Of a stretch of DNA of 34,148 nt, positions 8,180-15,956 are shown in pieces. How positions within the stretch are numbered: the stretch's first letter is position 1; each line of letters opens with the position of its first letter. The notes beneath the pieces are model-generated. The model made no database searches. It had not been told where the DNA came from and saw only the letters and a list, made by a program, of their open reading frames with translations. Both the position numbers and the translations under genes were made by a program. Location: positions 1 to 34,148 of the forward strand of contig NZ_JABBJJ010000111.1 in the NCBI RefSeq assembly GCF_012933655.1, given 5' to 3'. Origin of the DNA: Pyxidicoccus fallax. GTDB lineage: Bacteria; Myxococcota; Myxococcia; Myxococcales; Myxococcaceae.

Positions 8180-8199
8180 GCTGGGCCAAGGAGTGGGTG

Positions 8200-9051
8200 A
8201 TGCGAATCATCGAGGTGACCGTAGACGAGATTTTCGGGGGGCCCCGTGTCCACAACCCCAACGAGATCAACCCCTACGTGGGCTGCATGTTCCATTGCAC
8301 CTACTGCTACGTCGAGGGCAACGAGCGCCCCCAGTCGGACCTGTACGTGAAGATGAATGCCGCAGAGCTCGTGGAGCGCGACATCGAGACACGAGACCCG
8401 GGCGTGGCCATCTTCCTGTCTTCCCAGACGGACCCGTACCTCTATGCGGAGAAGAAATACCGCATCACACGCGCCTGTATCGAGCGGGTTGCCCAGCATC
8501 CGCAGTATCGCCTGTCCATTCTCACCAAGTCCGACATGATCGTCAGGGACATCGACCTCCTGAGGAACGTGCCCTGCACCATCCAGTTCTCCATCACCGT
8601 CGACAATCCGGAACTCCAGCGGCTCATCGAGCCATCCGCGCCGTCCGTGGCTCGGCGGTTGGAAGCCATCCGACGGCTCGAAAGCGAGGGGATTCGGACG
8701 TCCGTCCGGATGAAGCCCTTCCTTCCATTCGGCTTCACTGACGCCCGGAAGGTCATCGAGATGGTCGCGGACGTCACGACGGGGCCCATCGTCGTCCAGG
8801 GTATCGACATCGGGTCGGCATACATGAAGCGGATGGCGGAGCTCGCGCTGAAGCATGCCCCGCGGGAACTGACCCGGTGGCTGGAACAGCCCGAGGATGT
8901 GCGCACCGAGAGGGAGGACATCGTCCAGTACCTGAAAAGGCATCCGCGGGTGAAGTACGAGGACATCCGAGCGGTCTACCAGGACGTCCAGACCCGTTTT
9001 GGGGCCCACCCTCCCTCCGCGCCACCCCGGCCAGGGGCTCGGAAGTCCTGA
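8200..9051 (+). CDS. Radical SAM protein of the spore-photoproduct-lyase-like type
   Basis: The protein has 283 residues. Near the N-terminus, NPYVGCMFHCTYCYVEG holds the cluster motif CMFHCTYC with Cys29, Cys33 and Cys36. This is followed by a conserved block IFLSSQTDPYLYAEKKYRITRACIE and later ILTKSDMIVRDIDLL. This order is typical of the SPL/Rv2578c-like radical SAM group, which is related to DNA photoproduct lyase but mostly of unknown function. The ATG at 8200 has AAGGAG six bases upstream and lies 20 bp after the previous gene, so it belongs to the same operon. There is no SPASM domain. Within a RiPP-like operon it could carry out a further modification of the peptide or serve an accessory repair role. 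Which of these applies cannot be told from sequence. Confidence 0.85.
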   Translation: MRIIEVTVDEIFGGPRVHNPNEINPYVGCMFHCTYCYVEGNERPQSDLYVKMNAAELVERDIETRDPGVAIFLSSQTDPYLYAEKKYRITRACIERVAQHPQYRLSILTKSDMIVRDIDLLRNVPCTIQFSITVDNPELQRLIEPSAPSVARRLEAIRRLESEGIRTSVRMKPFLPFGFTDARKVIEMVADVTTGPIVVQGIDIGSAYMKRMAELALKHAPRELTRWLEQPEDVRTEREDIVQYLKRHPRVKYEDIRAVYQDVQTRFGAHPPSAPPRPGARKS

Positions 9052-9062
9052 AGGTGAACCGC

Positions 9063-9704
9063 ATGGCGGCATCGGTGTTCAAGGTGAGCGATGTGACGGA
9101 AGCAAGACGGGCAATCGGCCTGCCTGGTGTGCGCGGCATCCTCCATCCGATGCCCATGACGGACCCCCTGCTCATCCACGCGCTTGCGTGTCATCAGGTC
9201 ACACGGCGCACCGCCCTCGGCCCCTTCGAACTCGAGCACGGGAATCGCGCCTTCGCGCACGCTTCCACCGCCATCCGTGACCACCTGGCGCGGTTCGGGT
9301 TTTCCTCCGCCAGGGTCCGGAGTGCGTTCGCGGCGGAAGTGTTGCGCACCCTCGAGTTCTTCGTCGAGCTGCTCCAGGACAGGAACGTGGAGTACCGCAT
9401 CCGGTTCATTCCTCGTGAAGCACAGGAGTCTCGGCCTCACTACGACTACACGGCCCTGAGCCTCGTGCGCACGTTCCTGGGTCCGGGCACGTGGGTCCAT
9501 CAGTCCAGCAAGCGCAGGTTCCAGGTAGCGCCTTCCGACCTGCTCATCCTCAAGGGGACGGCCTTTCCCGCCGGCTCCCGGAAGGAAGCCCTGCTGCACG
9601 ACTATCCCGCCGGCAATGAGCCGTCTGCGTCTGCGAGCGGGCGCGTGGTGGTGATTGCGAGAACCATGACCTGGAACGGGGGAGGCAGCCATGACGCGGT
9701 CTGA
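9063..9704 (+). CDS. DUF1826-like putative metal-dependent oxygenase
   Basis: The protein has 213 residues and starts at an ATG with AAGGTG six bases upstream, 11 bp after the third radical SAM gene. Its second half has PHYDYTALSLVRTFLGPGTW (from residue 126), then VAPSDLLILKGTAFP and LLHDYP. This follows the layout of DUF1826 proteins, where an HxD pair, a KG step and a distal His recur. His127, Asp129 and His179 could form a 2-His-1-carboxylate iron site like that of 2-oxoglutarate oxygenases. DUF1826 has no established reaction. The family assignment is from remembered motif order and is moderate. The stop overlaps the start of the next gene by 14 bp, which implies translational coupling. 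Confidence 0.65.
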   Translation: MAASVFKVSDVTEARRAIGLPGVRGILHPMPMTDPLLIHALACHQVTRRTALGPFELEHGNRAFAHASTAIRDHLARFGFSSARVRSAFAAEVLRTLEFFVELLQDRNVEYRIRFIPREAQESRPHYDYTALSLVRTFLGPGTWVHQSSKRRFQVAPSDLLILKGTAFPAGSRKEALLHDYPAGNEPSASASGRVVVIARTMTWNGGGSHDAV

Positions 9705-10950
9705 CTCGGGCTTCTGGGAGCAGTTCGTGGAGCAGCACTGGGAGCGTGCGCCCATGAATGTCCTCCGTGACTTCACCCAACCTCCCCTCCAACCCGAGCA
9801 GTTGTTCGAGGTCCTCCTCTCCGCGGGCGGGCAGGCGCGAGGCGGGGCTTCGCTGCGGCTGTTCATCGGCGGGCGGGTGCAGGAGGGCGAGACGCTCCAG
9901 AAGCTGCTGCCGCGCCGCGAGGACGGGAGCCTGCGGGGCTTCGATGCCCGTATGAAGGATGTGGCTGGCGAGGCGGGCTACACGCTCATCGTGAACAACC
10001 TCGAAGCGCTCAGCTTCGAGCTCTGGCAGTGGTCTCGCGAATTCATCCGGCCCCTCTTCCAGCTCCGGGGAATGAACAACCTGGGCAGCTACTATGCCCT
10101 CTTCCTGGGGGATTACCGGGCCACACCCGCTGGCGTCCACTACGACCCCGAGAGCGTGTTCCACTTCCCGGTCCTGGGCCGTAAACGCATCCGCGTCTGG
10201 GAGCCTTCTTACGTCTCGCACCACCCCCGACTCTGCAACGCAACCTTCTACGAGGAGCACCTGGGCGCCTCGCGGCTCCTCGAGGCCGAGCCTGGCGGTG
10301 TGATTTATTGGCCCTCGGGCATGTGGCACGTCGGGGAGTCCAGCGGTGAGTTCACCGCGTCGCTGGCCTTCTCGATGCTGTGTATCAACCCCATGAGCCC
10401 GATGTTCACACTCTACCTGCGGCAACTGCTGGAGGCCGCGGGGGATGCGGGCCCGCGTCCGGCCAGGTGGAACGCGCACCCGTTCGAGCCCGACGACCTC
10501 CAGGCAACGGTCAGCACCGTTCCGCCAACGCTGGCGAAGCTGGGCACGCAGATGCGCCGGCTGTACGACGAGGAGCGGCTCGCCGCGCTGTGGATGCGGC
10601 TCTGCACGGGCTATGGGTTCTACAACCCACCGCAGCCCCTCGAGGTCAGCGGCCTGACGCTCGAGGACTCGCTGCGCGTGGACCCGCGCTACCCGGTCGT
10701 CTGCCAGCGGATGCGTGACGGAGGACTGCTGGTGAGCGCCAACGGCGGACTCTGGCGGACCCGGGGTGCGGCGGAGCGCGGCGTGCAACTCCTGAACCGT
10801 GGAGGGCCAGTCCCTGTCTGGCGAGTCATTGAGGAAGCGGGAGTGTCCGCGAGCGAGGATGCCGGGAGGGAGCTGTACGAGCTGCTCGAGCAGCTCGTGG
10901 CCTGGCGTGCGGCAGGCAAGGTGGCAGAGAATGGGAGGGCGGGAGATTGA
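9691..10950 (+). CDS. JmjC/cupin-fold putative Fe(II)/2-oxoglutarate dioxygenase
   Basis: The protein has 419 residues. It starts with FWEQFVEQHWERAP, the entry motif of JmjC-type cupin proteins. The core has GVHYDPESVFHFPVLGRKRI with His150 and Asp152, then PGGVIYWPSGMWHVGES with His213. Together these give the HxD...H iron-binding triad. Lys165, in the GRK of the following strand, may serve the co-substrate. Residues 250-419 form a helical and winged-helix-like tail, as in bacterial ribosomal-protein hydroxylases of the ROX type. The start at 9691 has GGGGGAGG five bases upstream and overlaps the end of the previous gene. Its place in the operon suggests hydroxylation of the peptide product or of a pathway protein. 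This is inferred. Confidence 0.8.
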   Translation: MTRSDSGFWEQFVEQHWERAPMNVLRDFTQPPLQPEQLFEVLLSAGGQARGGASLRLFIGGRVQEGETLQKLLPRREDGSLRGFDARMKDVAGEAGYTLIVNNLEALSFELWQWSREFIRPLFQLRGMNNLGSYYALFLGDYRATPAGVHYDPESVFHFPVLGRKRIRVWEPSYVSHHPRLCNATFYEEHLGASRLLEAEPGGVIYWPSGMWHVGESSGEFTASLAFSMLCINPMSPMFTLYLRQLLEAAGDAGPRPARWNAHPFEPDDLQATVSTVPPTLAKLGTQMRRLYDEERLAALWMRLCTGYGFYNPPQPLEVSGLTLEDSLRVDPRYPVVCQRMRDGGLLVSANGGLWRTRGAAERGVQLLNRGGPVPVWRVIEEAGVSASEDAGRELYELLEQLVAWRAAGKVAENGRAGD

Positions 10951-10952
10951 CG

Positions 10953-12011
10953 ATGCGGCCCTTCGTGCAGCTCACCGCGAAGGGTAAGCTCCAGCGGCTC
11001 GCGCGGCTCGCGCGGTTGGCGCTGCGGCATTACCCCATTCGGGTTCGAGAACTGCACCTGCTGAGCATCCAGACGAACGTCCTGTTTCGCATCGACACGG
11101 AGGACGGGCGGCGATACGTGCTGCGGATAGGCATTCAATATCACAGCACGCTCGAGCAGACCCAGGTCGAAACGGAGTGGTTGCGCGCCCTGGTGCGCGA
11201 AGGGGAAGTGCAGGTGGTGCGACCCGTGGCCCGCGTGGACCGCGCGCTGGTCACCGCCGTGGCGGGCGCGCCCTCGGAAGCGGAGATTCCCTGTGTCCTC
11301 TTCGAGTGGGTCCCGGGGCAGCGGCTCGCGGAGCACCTGAGCTTGGAGACCTATCGTGAGCTTGGCCGGTCCATGGCGCTGCTCCACCGCCATGCCGAGA
11401 CGTTCGTGCCGCCTGCTTCGGTTCGCCTGCGGAAGTGGACCGGTATCGGCAGCGACTCGGAGGCGCCAGCCGTGCTGCGCTCGCGGAAGCACATCCCCCA
11501 CCTGAGCGGGCCGGAGCGACACGTCATCCGTCAGGCGCTGGAGAAGGCGGATGAAGCGCTGGGGGCGATGTACCAGGGGGACGCCAGGCCCATCCTGCTC
11601 CATGGCGACCTGCATATGTGGAACGTCCATTGTGAGGGCGGGCAACTGGTGGTCCTGGACTTCGACGACCTCTTCCTGGGCCACCCCGCTCAGGACATCG
11701 CCATCACCCTCTTCTATGGACATAACCGCCCGGATTACGAGGCACTCTGCCGCGCCTTCCGCGCGGGCTACGAGCACGTGCGCCCCTGGCCGTTGGCGAC
11801 GGACGAACAGCTCCGCACCCTGTTGATAGCGCGCCGGCTGGAGTTGATGAACTACTCCATCTGGGCCCTCCCGGATGCGGGGCCCTATCTGCGGGAGAAC
11901 GTAGCGCGCTTGCGGCAGATGCTCAGCGCGTCGCAGGCCGGGCGCTCAACATGGCGACGTCGGCGGCCTGCCGCCAGAGCTCTTCATAGATGGCGCCCTC
12001 CTCGGCCGTGA
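10953..12011 (+). CDS. APH/homoserine-kinase-fold phosphotransferase
   Basis: The protein has 352 residues with the protein-kinase-like small-molecule phosphotransferase fold. The nucleotide-binding N-lobe includes TNVLFRIDTEDGRRYVLRIG near 41-60. The catalytic loop HGDLHMWN is at 217-224 (Asp219, Asn224) and the metal-binding DFDD at 236-239 (Asp236). The wording is closest to the SrkA/homoserine kinase type II branch rather than to resistance enzymes. The ATG is 2 bp after the stop of the JmjC gene; a TTG at 10947 is an alternative. The 3' end overlaps the convergent methyltransferase gene by 89 bp, so the last about 25 residues, rich in Arg and Trp, may not be conserved. In this operon it may phosphorylate a substrate or the peptide, or carry resistance. 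The target is unknown. Confidence 0.82.
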   Translation: MRPFVQLTAKGKLQRLARLARLALRHYPIRVRELHLLSIQTNVLFRIDTEDGRRYVLRIGIQYHSTLEQTQVETEWLRALVREGEVQVVRPVARVDRALVTAVAGAPSEAEIPCVLFEWVPGQRLAEHLSLETYRELGRSMALLHRHAETFVPPASVRLRKWTGIGSDSEAPAVLRSRKHIPHLSGPERHVIRQALEKADEALGAMYQGDARPILLHGDLHMWNVHCEGGQLVVLDFDDLFLGHPAQDIAITLFYGHNRPDYEALCRAFRAGYEHVRPWPLATDEQLRTLLIARRLELMNYSIWALPDAGPYLRENVARLRQMLSASQAGRSTWRRRRPAARALHRWRPPRP

Positions 12012-12693
12012 GCCCGTAGGCACTGCGAAAACGCCGAAGCGTGTTGCTGAACCAGCGAGGCGCGCGCTTGCGTTCCTCCAGATCCCAGGCCACCAATTGG
12101 CAGTCCCGGGCCAGGACGTTCTCCGACGCCAGCAGGAACGTCGAGACGGCGATCGTGATGACCGCCGCTCGAGGATGATTCGAGAGGCTCCGAACCGCGG
12201 CGAGCATCCTCTGATGGTGCTGCTGCGCAATGCCCTGGACGCGGTTCGAGGAGTTACCGGCGTCTCCCCAGGCCAGGGTGCCCAGGGAGAACACGCCCAC
12301 CGCGAGGATGAGGTCGGGGGGCGCGAGCCCCGGTCCGCCGCTGTCCCGGGCGGAGGACACGAGCCGTGTCTGGATGCCCTGCTCGCGAAGCAGGTGCTCG
12401 GTGAGTGGATCGAAGTCCAGTTCGAGCGCGGTGGCCTGGACTCCCGCGGCTTGGAGGGCGAGAGCCAGCGTTCTCAAGAATCTTCCGGTCCCTGCACCAA
12501 TCTCCAGGATGCGCTGGATACGCTGCTCCTGAAGCAAGGTGACGAGGCTGCGTGGCGTCAGCCTGGAGGGGACCATTCCGCGGAGGCGGTGATGAATGTG
12601 GCGAAGGACCCTCCGGTAGCCGATGGGCATCGCGCTATCGGACAGCAGGTCCGTCTGCCACCATGCACTCCTCGCTGCTGAAGATGAAGCCAT
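11923..12693 (-). CDS. SAM-dependent methyltransferase (class I)
   Basis: The protein has about 256 residues. Motif I, RILEIGAGTGRFLRTLA, lies at residues 61-77, followed by the acidic end of strand 2 at TALELDFDP and by PPDLILAVGVFSLG as motif post-I/IV. This is the Rossmann-like class I methyltransferase pattern. The start at 12693 has GGGGG ten bases upstream; an ATG at 12717 is also possible. The gene converges on the RiPP-like operon and overlaps its last gene. It is not in that operon, but its presence may be linked. Substrate cannot be predicted. Confidence 0.78.
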   Translation of the reverse strand: MASSSAARSAWWQTDLLSDSAMPIGYRRVLRHIHHRLRGMVPSRLTPRSLVTLLQEQRIQRILEIGAGTGRFLRTLALALQAAGVQATALELDFDPLTEHLLREQGIQTRLVSSARDSGGPGLAPPDLILAVGVFSLGTLAWGDAGNSSNRVQGIAQQHHQRMLAAVRSLSNHPRAAVITIAVSTFLLASENVLARDCQLVAWDLEERKRAPRWFSNTLRRFRSAYGLTAEEGAIYEELWRQAADVAMLSARPATR

Positions 12694-12829
12694 CGGCATC
12701 ATGCCCCCGTCGTCCATGACGAGCGTAGCAGCCCGGCATCCAGTGAGGCGGCGTCGGTGCCGCATGGTGGGCAGGCCGCCCGGCGAGTGCCACGCGCGCC
12801 CGCCCGGGCAGCCGCGCGGCAGCTGGGCT

Positions 12830-13414
12830 ATGCATGAGAAAGTCATGTCCCTGTTCGTCCCCGGAGAGCCCGTCATCGTCCACCACGACAAGCCCTGGAA
12901 GCCGGGGCGGCGGGTGCGCATGCGCGGTCACGTACTGTCCTTCGACGGAGAGCGGCTGGTGATGGGCCGCCGCTTCCGCAGTCCGGGGCTGGCCTACGAC
13001 GGGCTGCCCGCGGTGCAGCAAGCGGGGGACCACGGCACCATCGAACTGGTGCGCGGCGCGTGGATCTGCCGGCGCCGCTACCTCCGAGCCGACGGCACGC
13101 TCATCGGCGAGCTGTACAACGTGCAGACCCCCATCCGCTTCCGCCGGGGGATGGCGCAGTACGTGGACCTCGAAATCGACGTGGCGCGCGTGCCCGGAGC
13201 ACCGAAGCCGGTACGCATCATCGACGTGGAGGACCTGGAGGCCGCGGTGGCGGGCGGCCACATTCCCAGGCCCGTGGCCGACGTGGCCCACGAGCTCGCG
13301 ACCCGGCTCGCCGCCCGCCTGCGCGACTGGGACGGCCGCGAGCCGCTGGACTGGGACGTGCGTCCGGAGACGGCGCCGTCCCTGCGCGAGCTTCCCCTCG
13401 CGCGCCAGCGTTAG
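12830..13414 (+). CDS. DUF402 domain protein
   Basis: The protein has 194 residues. Conserved DUF402 features are visible in order: WICRRRYLRADGTLIGELYNVQTP near residues 76-99, then QYVDLEIDVARVPG and VRIIDVEDLEAAVAGGHIP. DUF402 proteins are beta-barrel nucleoside-diphosphate or FomD-type phosphohydrolases that use acidic residues and divalent metal. The Tyr, Asp and Glu residues of that pattern (YxDLExD and DxEDLE) are present. The ATG at 12830 is in frame with a second one at 12845 that has GAGAAAG just upstream, so the first five residues are uncertain. It is divergent from the methyltransferase gene with a 136-bp gap. Confidence 0.78.
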   Translation: MHEKVMSLFVPGEPVIVHHDKPWKPGRRVRMRGHVLSFDGERLVMGRRFRSPGLAYDGLPAVQQAGDHGTIELVRGAWICRRRYLRADGTLIGELYNVQTPIRFRRGMAQYVDLEIDVARVPGAPKPVRIIDVEDLEAAVAGGHIPRPVADVAHELATRLAARLRDWDGREPLDWDVRPETAPSLRELPLARQR

Positions 13415-13465
13415 CGCCCCGCCCGCGGGTTGCTCTCGCGGCCCTTCCCGCGAAGCGAATGAGGA

Positions 13466-13792
13466 CTATGGCTCCGGCAGGACGTCGCCCAGCAGCTTCG
13501 CCAGACGCTCCACGAGGGCCGTCGCGTTCGCGTGCTGGCTCCGATTGGAGGTCTCGGCCAACAGCAGAACGCCGTGCGCGTCCGTGCGCTTGCCGTGGGC
13601 CTGCCAGAGCCGCTCACGAAGCCCCGCATCGAGCTCCGGCGAACGCAGGTCGAGCCGCAAGATGGCACCCGACCCGGTTTCGCCGAAGCGCAGGCCGTCG
13701 CGCGGCAATCCCGGAGCCCGGCGTACGAACAGCGTGAGGGCCGGCTCGAGAATCTGGAGCTGGGGTGGGAGTTGCGGTCCGAGATAGGTCAC
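13466..13792 (-). CDS. Small hypothetical protein
   Basis: An open frame of 108 residues starts at a GTG (13792) or a TTG (13801) and ends at 13466. The content is balanced and includes LLLAETSNRSQHANATALVERLAKLLGDVL, so it looks coding rather than antisense. It has no membrane segment or signal peptide, and I do not recognise a family. It is convergent with the DUF402 gene (51-bp gap) and lies 66 bp downstream of the secreted phosphatase gene on the same strand, so read-through is possible. Confidence 0.55.
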   Translation of the reverse strand: MTYLGPQLPPQLQILEPALTLFVRRAPGLPRDGLRFGETGSGAILRLDLRSPELDAGLRERLWQAHGKRTDAHGVLLLAETSNRSQHANATALVERLAKLLGDVLPEP

Positions 13793-13858
13793 GGCGTGCA
13801 ACCTACCCGAGCGTGAAGGGCGGCACGACCCGGCACCTGGCTGGCGGAGCGCGCCCGC

Positions 13859-15094
13859 CTACCAGCAGCCCAGCTCCCGCGGCGTCTTCACCTTCTCCTG
13901 CGGCCGGGTCTCCTGAGTCACGAGCGAGTTCAGGCACTGGAGGACGCGCTCGTTGGTCTCCACGAGGTTCTTCAGGGAGCCGGCCTCGTGCCAGTCCATG
14001 ATGCGGTCGATGCCATGGAAGAGCAGCTTCGCGTTGTGCTTGTTCGCCACCTGCATCAGCGCGATGTCGTACCGGGGATGGCGCCCGCTCTCCAGCCGCA
14101 TCCGCGAGCTGAGCGTCAGGAACTCACGCACGCCCTGGTTGAAGCGCTTCAGGTAGCGCGGCGTCTCGGGAGGCTGCACTCCGGGCGCCAGCTCCTCCAG
14201 GACGCGGCCGGTGCCGCCGTCGGGGTTCGGGTGCCGCACGCCCATCCACTTCGCGATGGTGGGCACGATGTCGATGTTCTCCGCGTACGGAATCGTCTTC
14301 CCCTTCTCCACGCCAGGGCCGACGAAGATGAGCGGAATCCGCTCCGAGTCCTCGAACATCACCGGGTGCCAGCCCACGCGTGACGCGCCATCCGCGTGGA
14401 GGATGAAGAGCGTGTCGTCCCAGAGCTTCTTCTCCTTCAGGAACGCCACGAACTCGCCCAGCAGGGCATCCGCCTCCCGCACCTCCTTGATGAACGGAGA
14501 GCCCTCCGCGTAGATGTCGTTCTTCCACGGCGTGCCCGGGGCCGCGATGGACACGGGGTAGCCGCCCTGGTTGTTGGCGTCCTGGAGGACGATGCGCGAG
14601 AACACCGGTGGGTTCTTCGCTCCGTACACCTCCTTCACCTGGGCGAGGACCTGCTCGTCCCGCAGCTTCGTGTCCAGCTTCACCACGCGGAAGCCGGGGT
14701 TGAGCGACGCGTACGCCTCCGAGTTGGCGATGTGCGCCGTCACGCCCGTGAAGCTGGACTGAATCATCTTCTGCTTCGGGCGCAGGAAGAGCGTGCCGGC
14801 GAACGTCACCGGATTCGGCAGCGACGTCAGGTGCGCCTGCCCGTAGTCCCCCGTCGTCTGGTGCCACGGAATCGGCACATAGGCCTCCTCCACACGGGTG
14901 CCGGCCGCGGCGAGCGCGAGCACGTTCGGCAGCTTCAGCTTCTCGGGCGCCTCGTAATGGAGGTTGTCGATTTGAAAGAGGATGACGCGCTTCGGCCGGT
15001 CCGCCGCCTGAGCCGTCACCGGCAGGAGCAGGCTGGAACCGGCGAGCGCGGACAGCAGGAAGCAGAACCGAAGCCAGGGACGACGCGGAGCCAC
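13859..15094 (-). CDS. Secreted alkaline-phosphatase-superfamily (sulfatase-like) hydrolase
   Basis: The protein has 411 residues with a clear signal peptide (positive start, hydrophobic core, cleavage after AQA near residue 30). The metal-site pattern of the alkaline phosphatase/sulfatase superfamily is present: RVILFQIDNLHYEAPEKLKLPNV at the N-terminus (first metal Asp), the nucleophile region around PIPWHQTTGDYGQAHLTSLPNP, DDTLFILHADGASRVGWHP (metal Asp and His) and IPLIFVGPG near the end of the core. ENIDIVPTIAKWMGV is the usual sulfatase C-terminal block. The start is a GTG with GAGGAGG six bases upstream. Its substrate, a phosphodiester or sulfate ester in the periplasm or outside, is not determinable. 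No sulfatase Cys-x-Pro-x-Arg motif is evident, which favours a phosphatase or phosphodiesterase. Confidence 0.8.
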   Translation of the reverse strand: MAPRRPWLRFCFLLSALAGSSLLLPVTAQAADRPKRVILFQIDNLHYEAPEKLKLPNVLALAAAGTRVEEAYVPIPWHQTTGDYGQAHLTSLPNPVTFAGTLFLRPKQKMIQSSFTGVTAHIANSEAYASLNPGFRVVKLDTKLRDEQVLAQVKEVYGAKNPPVFSRIVLQDANNQGGYPVSIAAPGTPWKNDIYAEGSPFIKEVREADALLGEFVAFLKEKKLWDDTLFILHADGASRVGWHPVMFEDSERIPLIFVGPGVEKGKTIPYAENIDIVPTIAKWMGVRHPNPDGGTGRVLEELAPGVQPPETPRYLKRFNQGVREFLTLSSRMRLESGRHPRYDIALMQVANKHNAKLLFHGIDRIMDWHEAGSLKNLVETNERVLQCLNSLVTQETRPQEKVKTPRELGCW

Positions 15095-15199
15095 GAATCC
15101 TCCTCTCGGTGTGAAAGGAGTGATGGGTCACTCGCGCCGGCTTGAACAGGCATCAGCGAGGCACGACTCTCGTGCGCCTGGAGCATGAATCCCGGCGGG

Positions 15200-15226
15200 G
15201 GCCCCCGGTTTCCACTACCGGGGGCC
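15200..15226 (-). terminator. Terminator-like hairpin after the YceI gene
   Basis: A perfect 10-bp inverted repeat, GGCCCCCGGT (15200-15209) and ACCGGGGGCC (15217-15226), with a 7-base loop lies 38 bp past the YceI stop in its direction of transcription and before the next minus-strand gene. No U-run follows. It likely separates the two transcription units. Confidence 0.5.
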
Positions 15227-15263
15227 ACTCCCGTCGGAGTCCATCCACCCTGCGCTACCGAGC

Positions 15264-15812
15264 TCAGGCGGCCTTCTCGGCCTGCGCCTTCACGGCCTGG
15301 ACCTCGAGGGAGATCTCAATCTTCTCGCCCACGAGGACGCCGCCGGTCTCCAGCGCCTGATTCCACTTCAGCCCGAAGTCGCGGCGGTCGATGGACGTCT
15401 TCGCCTCGAAGGCCGCCTTGACGTTGCCCCACGGGTCCTTGCCCACGCCGAGCTGCTCGGCCTCCAGCACCACCTCGCGAGTGACGTCGCGGATGGTCAG
15501 CAGGCCGGTGACACGCAGGCCGTTGCCGGACGCCTTCTCCACCTTCGTGCTCTGGAACTGGATGGCGGGGAACTTCTCCACCTCGAAGAAGTCCGGCGAG
15601 CGCAGGTGGTTGTCGCGCTGGTCCACGCCGGTGTTGATGCTCGCCGTGTCGATGCTCACGGCCACGGACGACTTCGTGACGTCCTGCTCGTCCAGGGACA
15701 CGGTGCCGCTGAACTTCTGGAAGCTGCCCCGCACCTTCGCGATGACCATGTGGCGGACGCTGAAGTGGATACCGGAGTGGGTGGTGTCGATGTTCCAGGT
15801 GGTGGTGGTCAT
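15264..15812 (-). CDS. YceI family lipocalin-fold protein
   Basis: The protein has 182 residues and begins MTTTTWNIDTTHSGIHFSVRHM, the hallmark of YceI proteins. The following blocks also fit the family: KVRGSFQKFSGTVSLDE, DQRDNHLRSPDFFEVEKFPAIQF, VTGLLTIRDVTREVVL and TSIDRRDFGLKWN. These beta-barrel proteins bind isoprenoid-like or amphiphilic ligands in a long cavity. There is no signal peptide, so this is a cytoplasmic version, unlike E. coli YceI. The start at 15812 has AGGAG upstream; a much longer in-frame extension upstream lies antisense to the LysR gene and is rejected. It is divergent from that LysR gene. Confidence 0.93.
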   Translation of the reverse strand: MTTTTWNIDTTHSGIHFSVRHMVIAKVRGSFQKFSGTVSLDEQDVTKSSVAVSIDTASINTGVDQRDNHLRSPDFFEVEKFPAIQFQSTKVEKASGNGLRVTGLLTIRDVTREVVLEAEQLGVGKDPWGNVKAAFEAKTSIDRRDFGLKWNQALETGGVLVGEKIEISLEVQAVKAQAEKAA

Positions 15813-15900
15813 GTGCGTTCTCCTTTTGTGGGTCGCGGCTGTGTGTGCCGCCGTTCGATGAGTGAAAGGTAGCGGTGACCGGGCGCCCGGATTAGATGGG

Positions 15901-15941
15901 GCCGGCTGGAAGAACTGTTCCATCCATGGAACAAAGCCGGC
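15901..15941. promoter_or_regulatory. Nested palindrome, likely LysR operator
   Basis: In the YceI/LysR intergenic region, GTTCCATCCATGGAAC (15917-15932) has perfect 7-bp arms around a CC centre and contains a T-N11-A LysR box. An outer pair GCCGGCT (15901-15907) and AGCCGGC (15935-15941) is also perfect and centred on the same axis. It ends 15 bp before the LysR start codon, so autoregulation and control of YceI are plausible. Confidence 0.55.
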
Positions 15942-15956
15942 GCAGGAGAACCCGCC

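Noticed and set aside
9550..10788. Minus-strand frame of 412 codons under the JmjC gene
   Set aside because: Antisense to a gene with a clear iron-binding triad; no recognisable domain.
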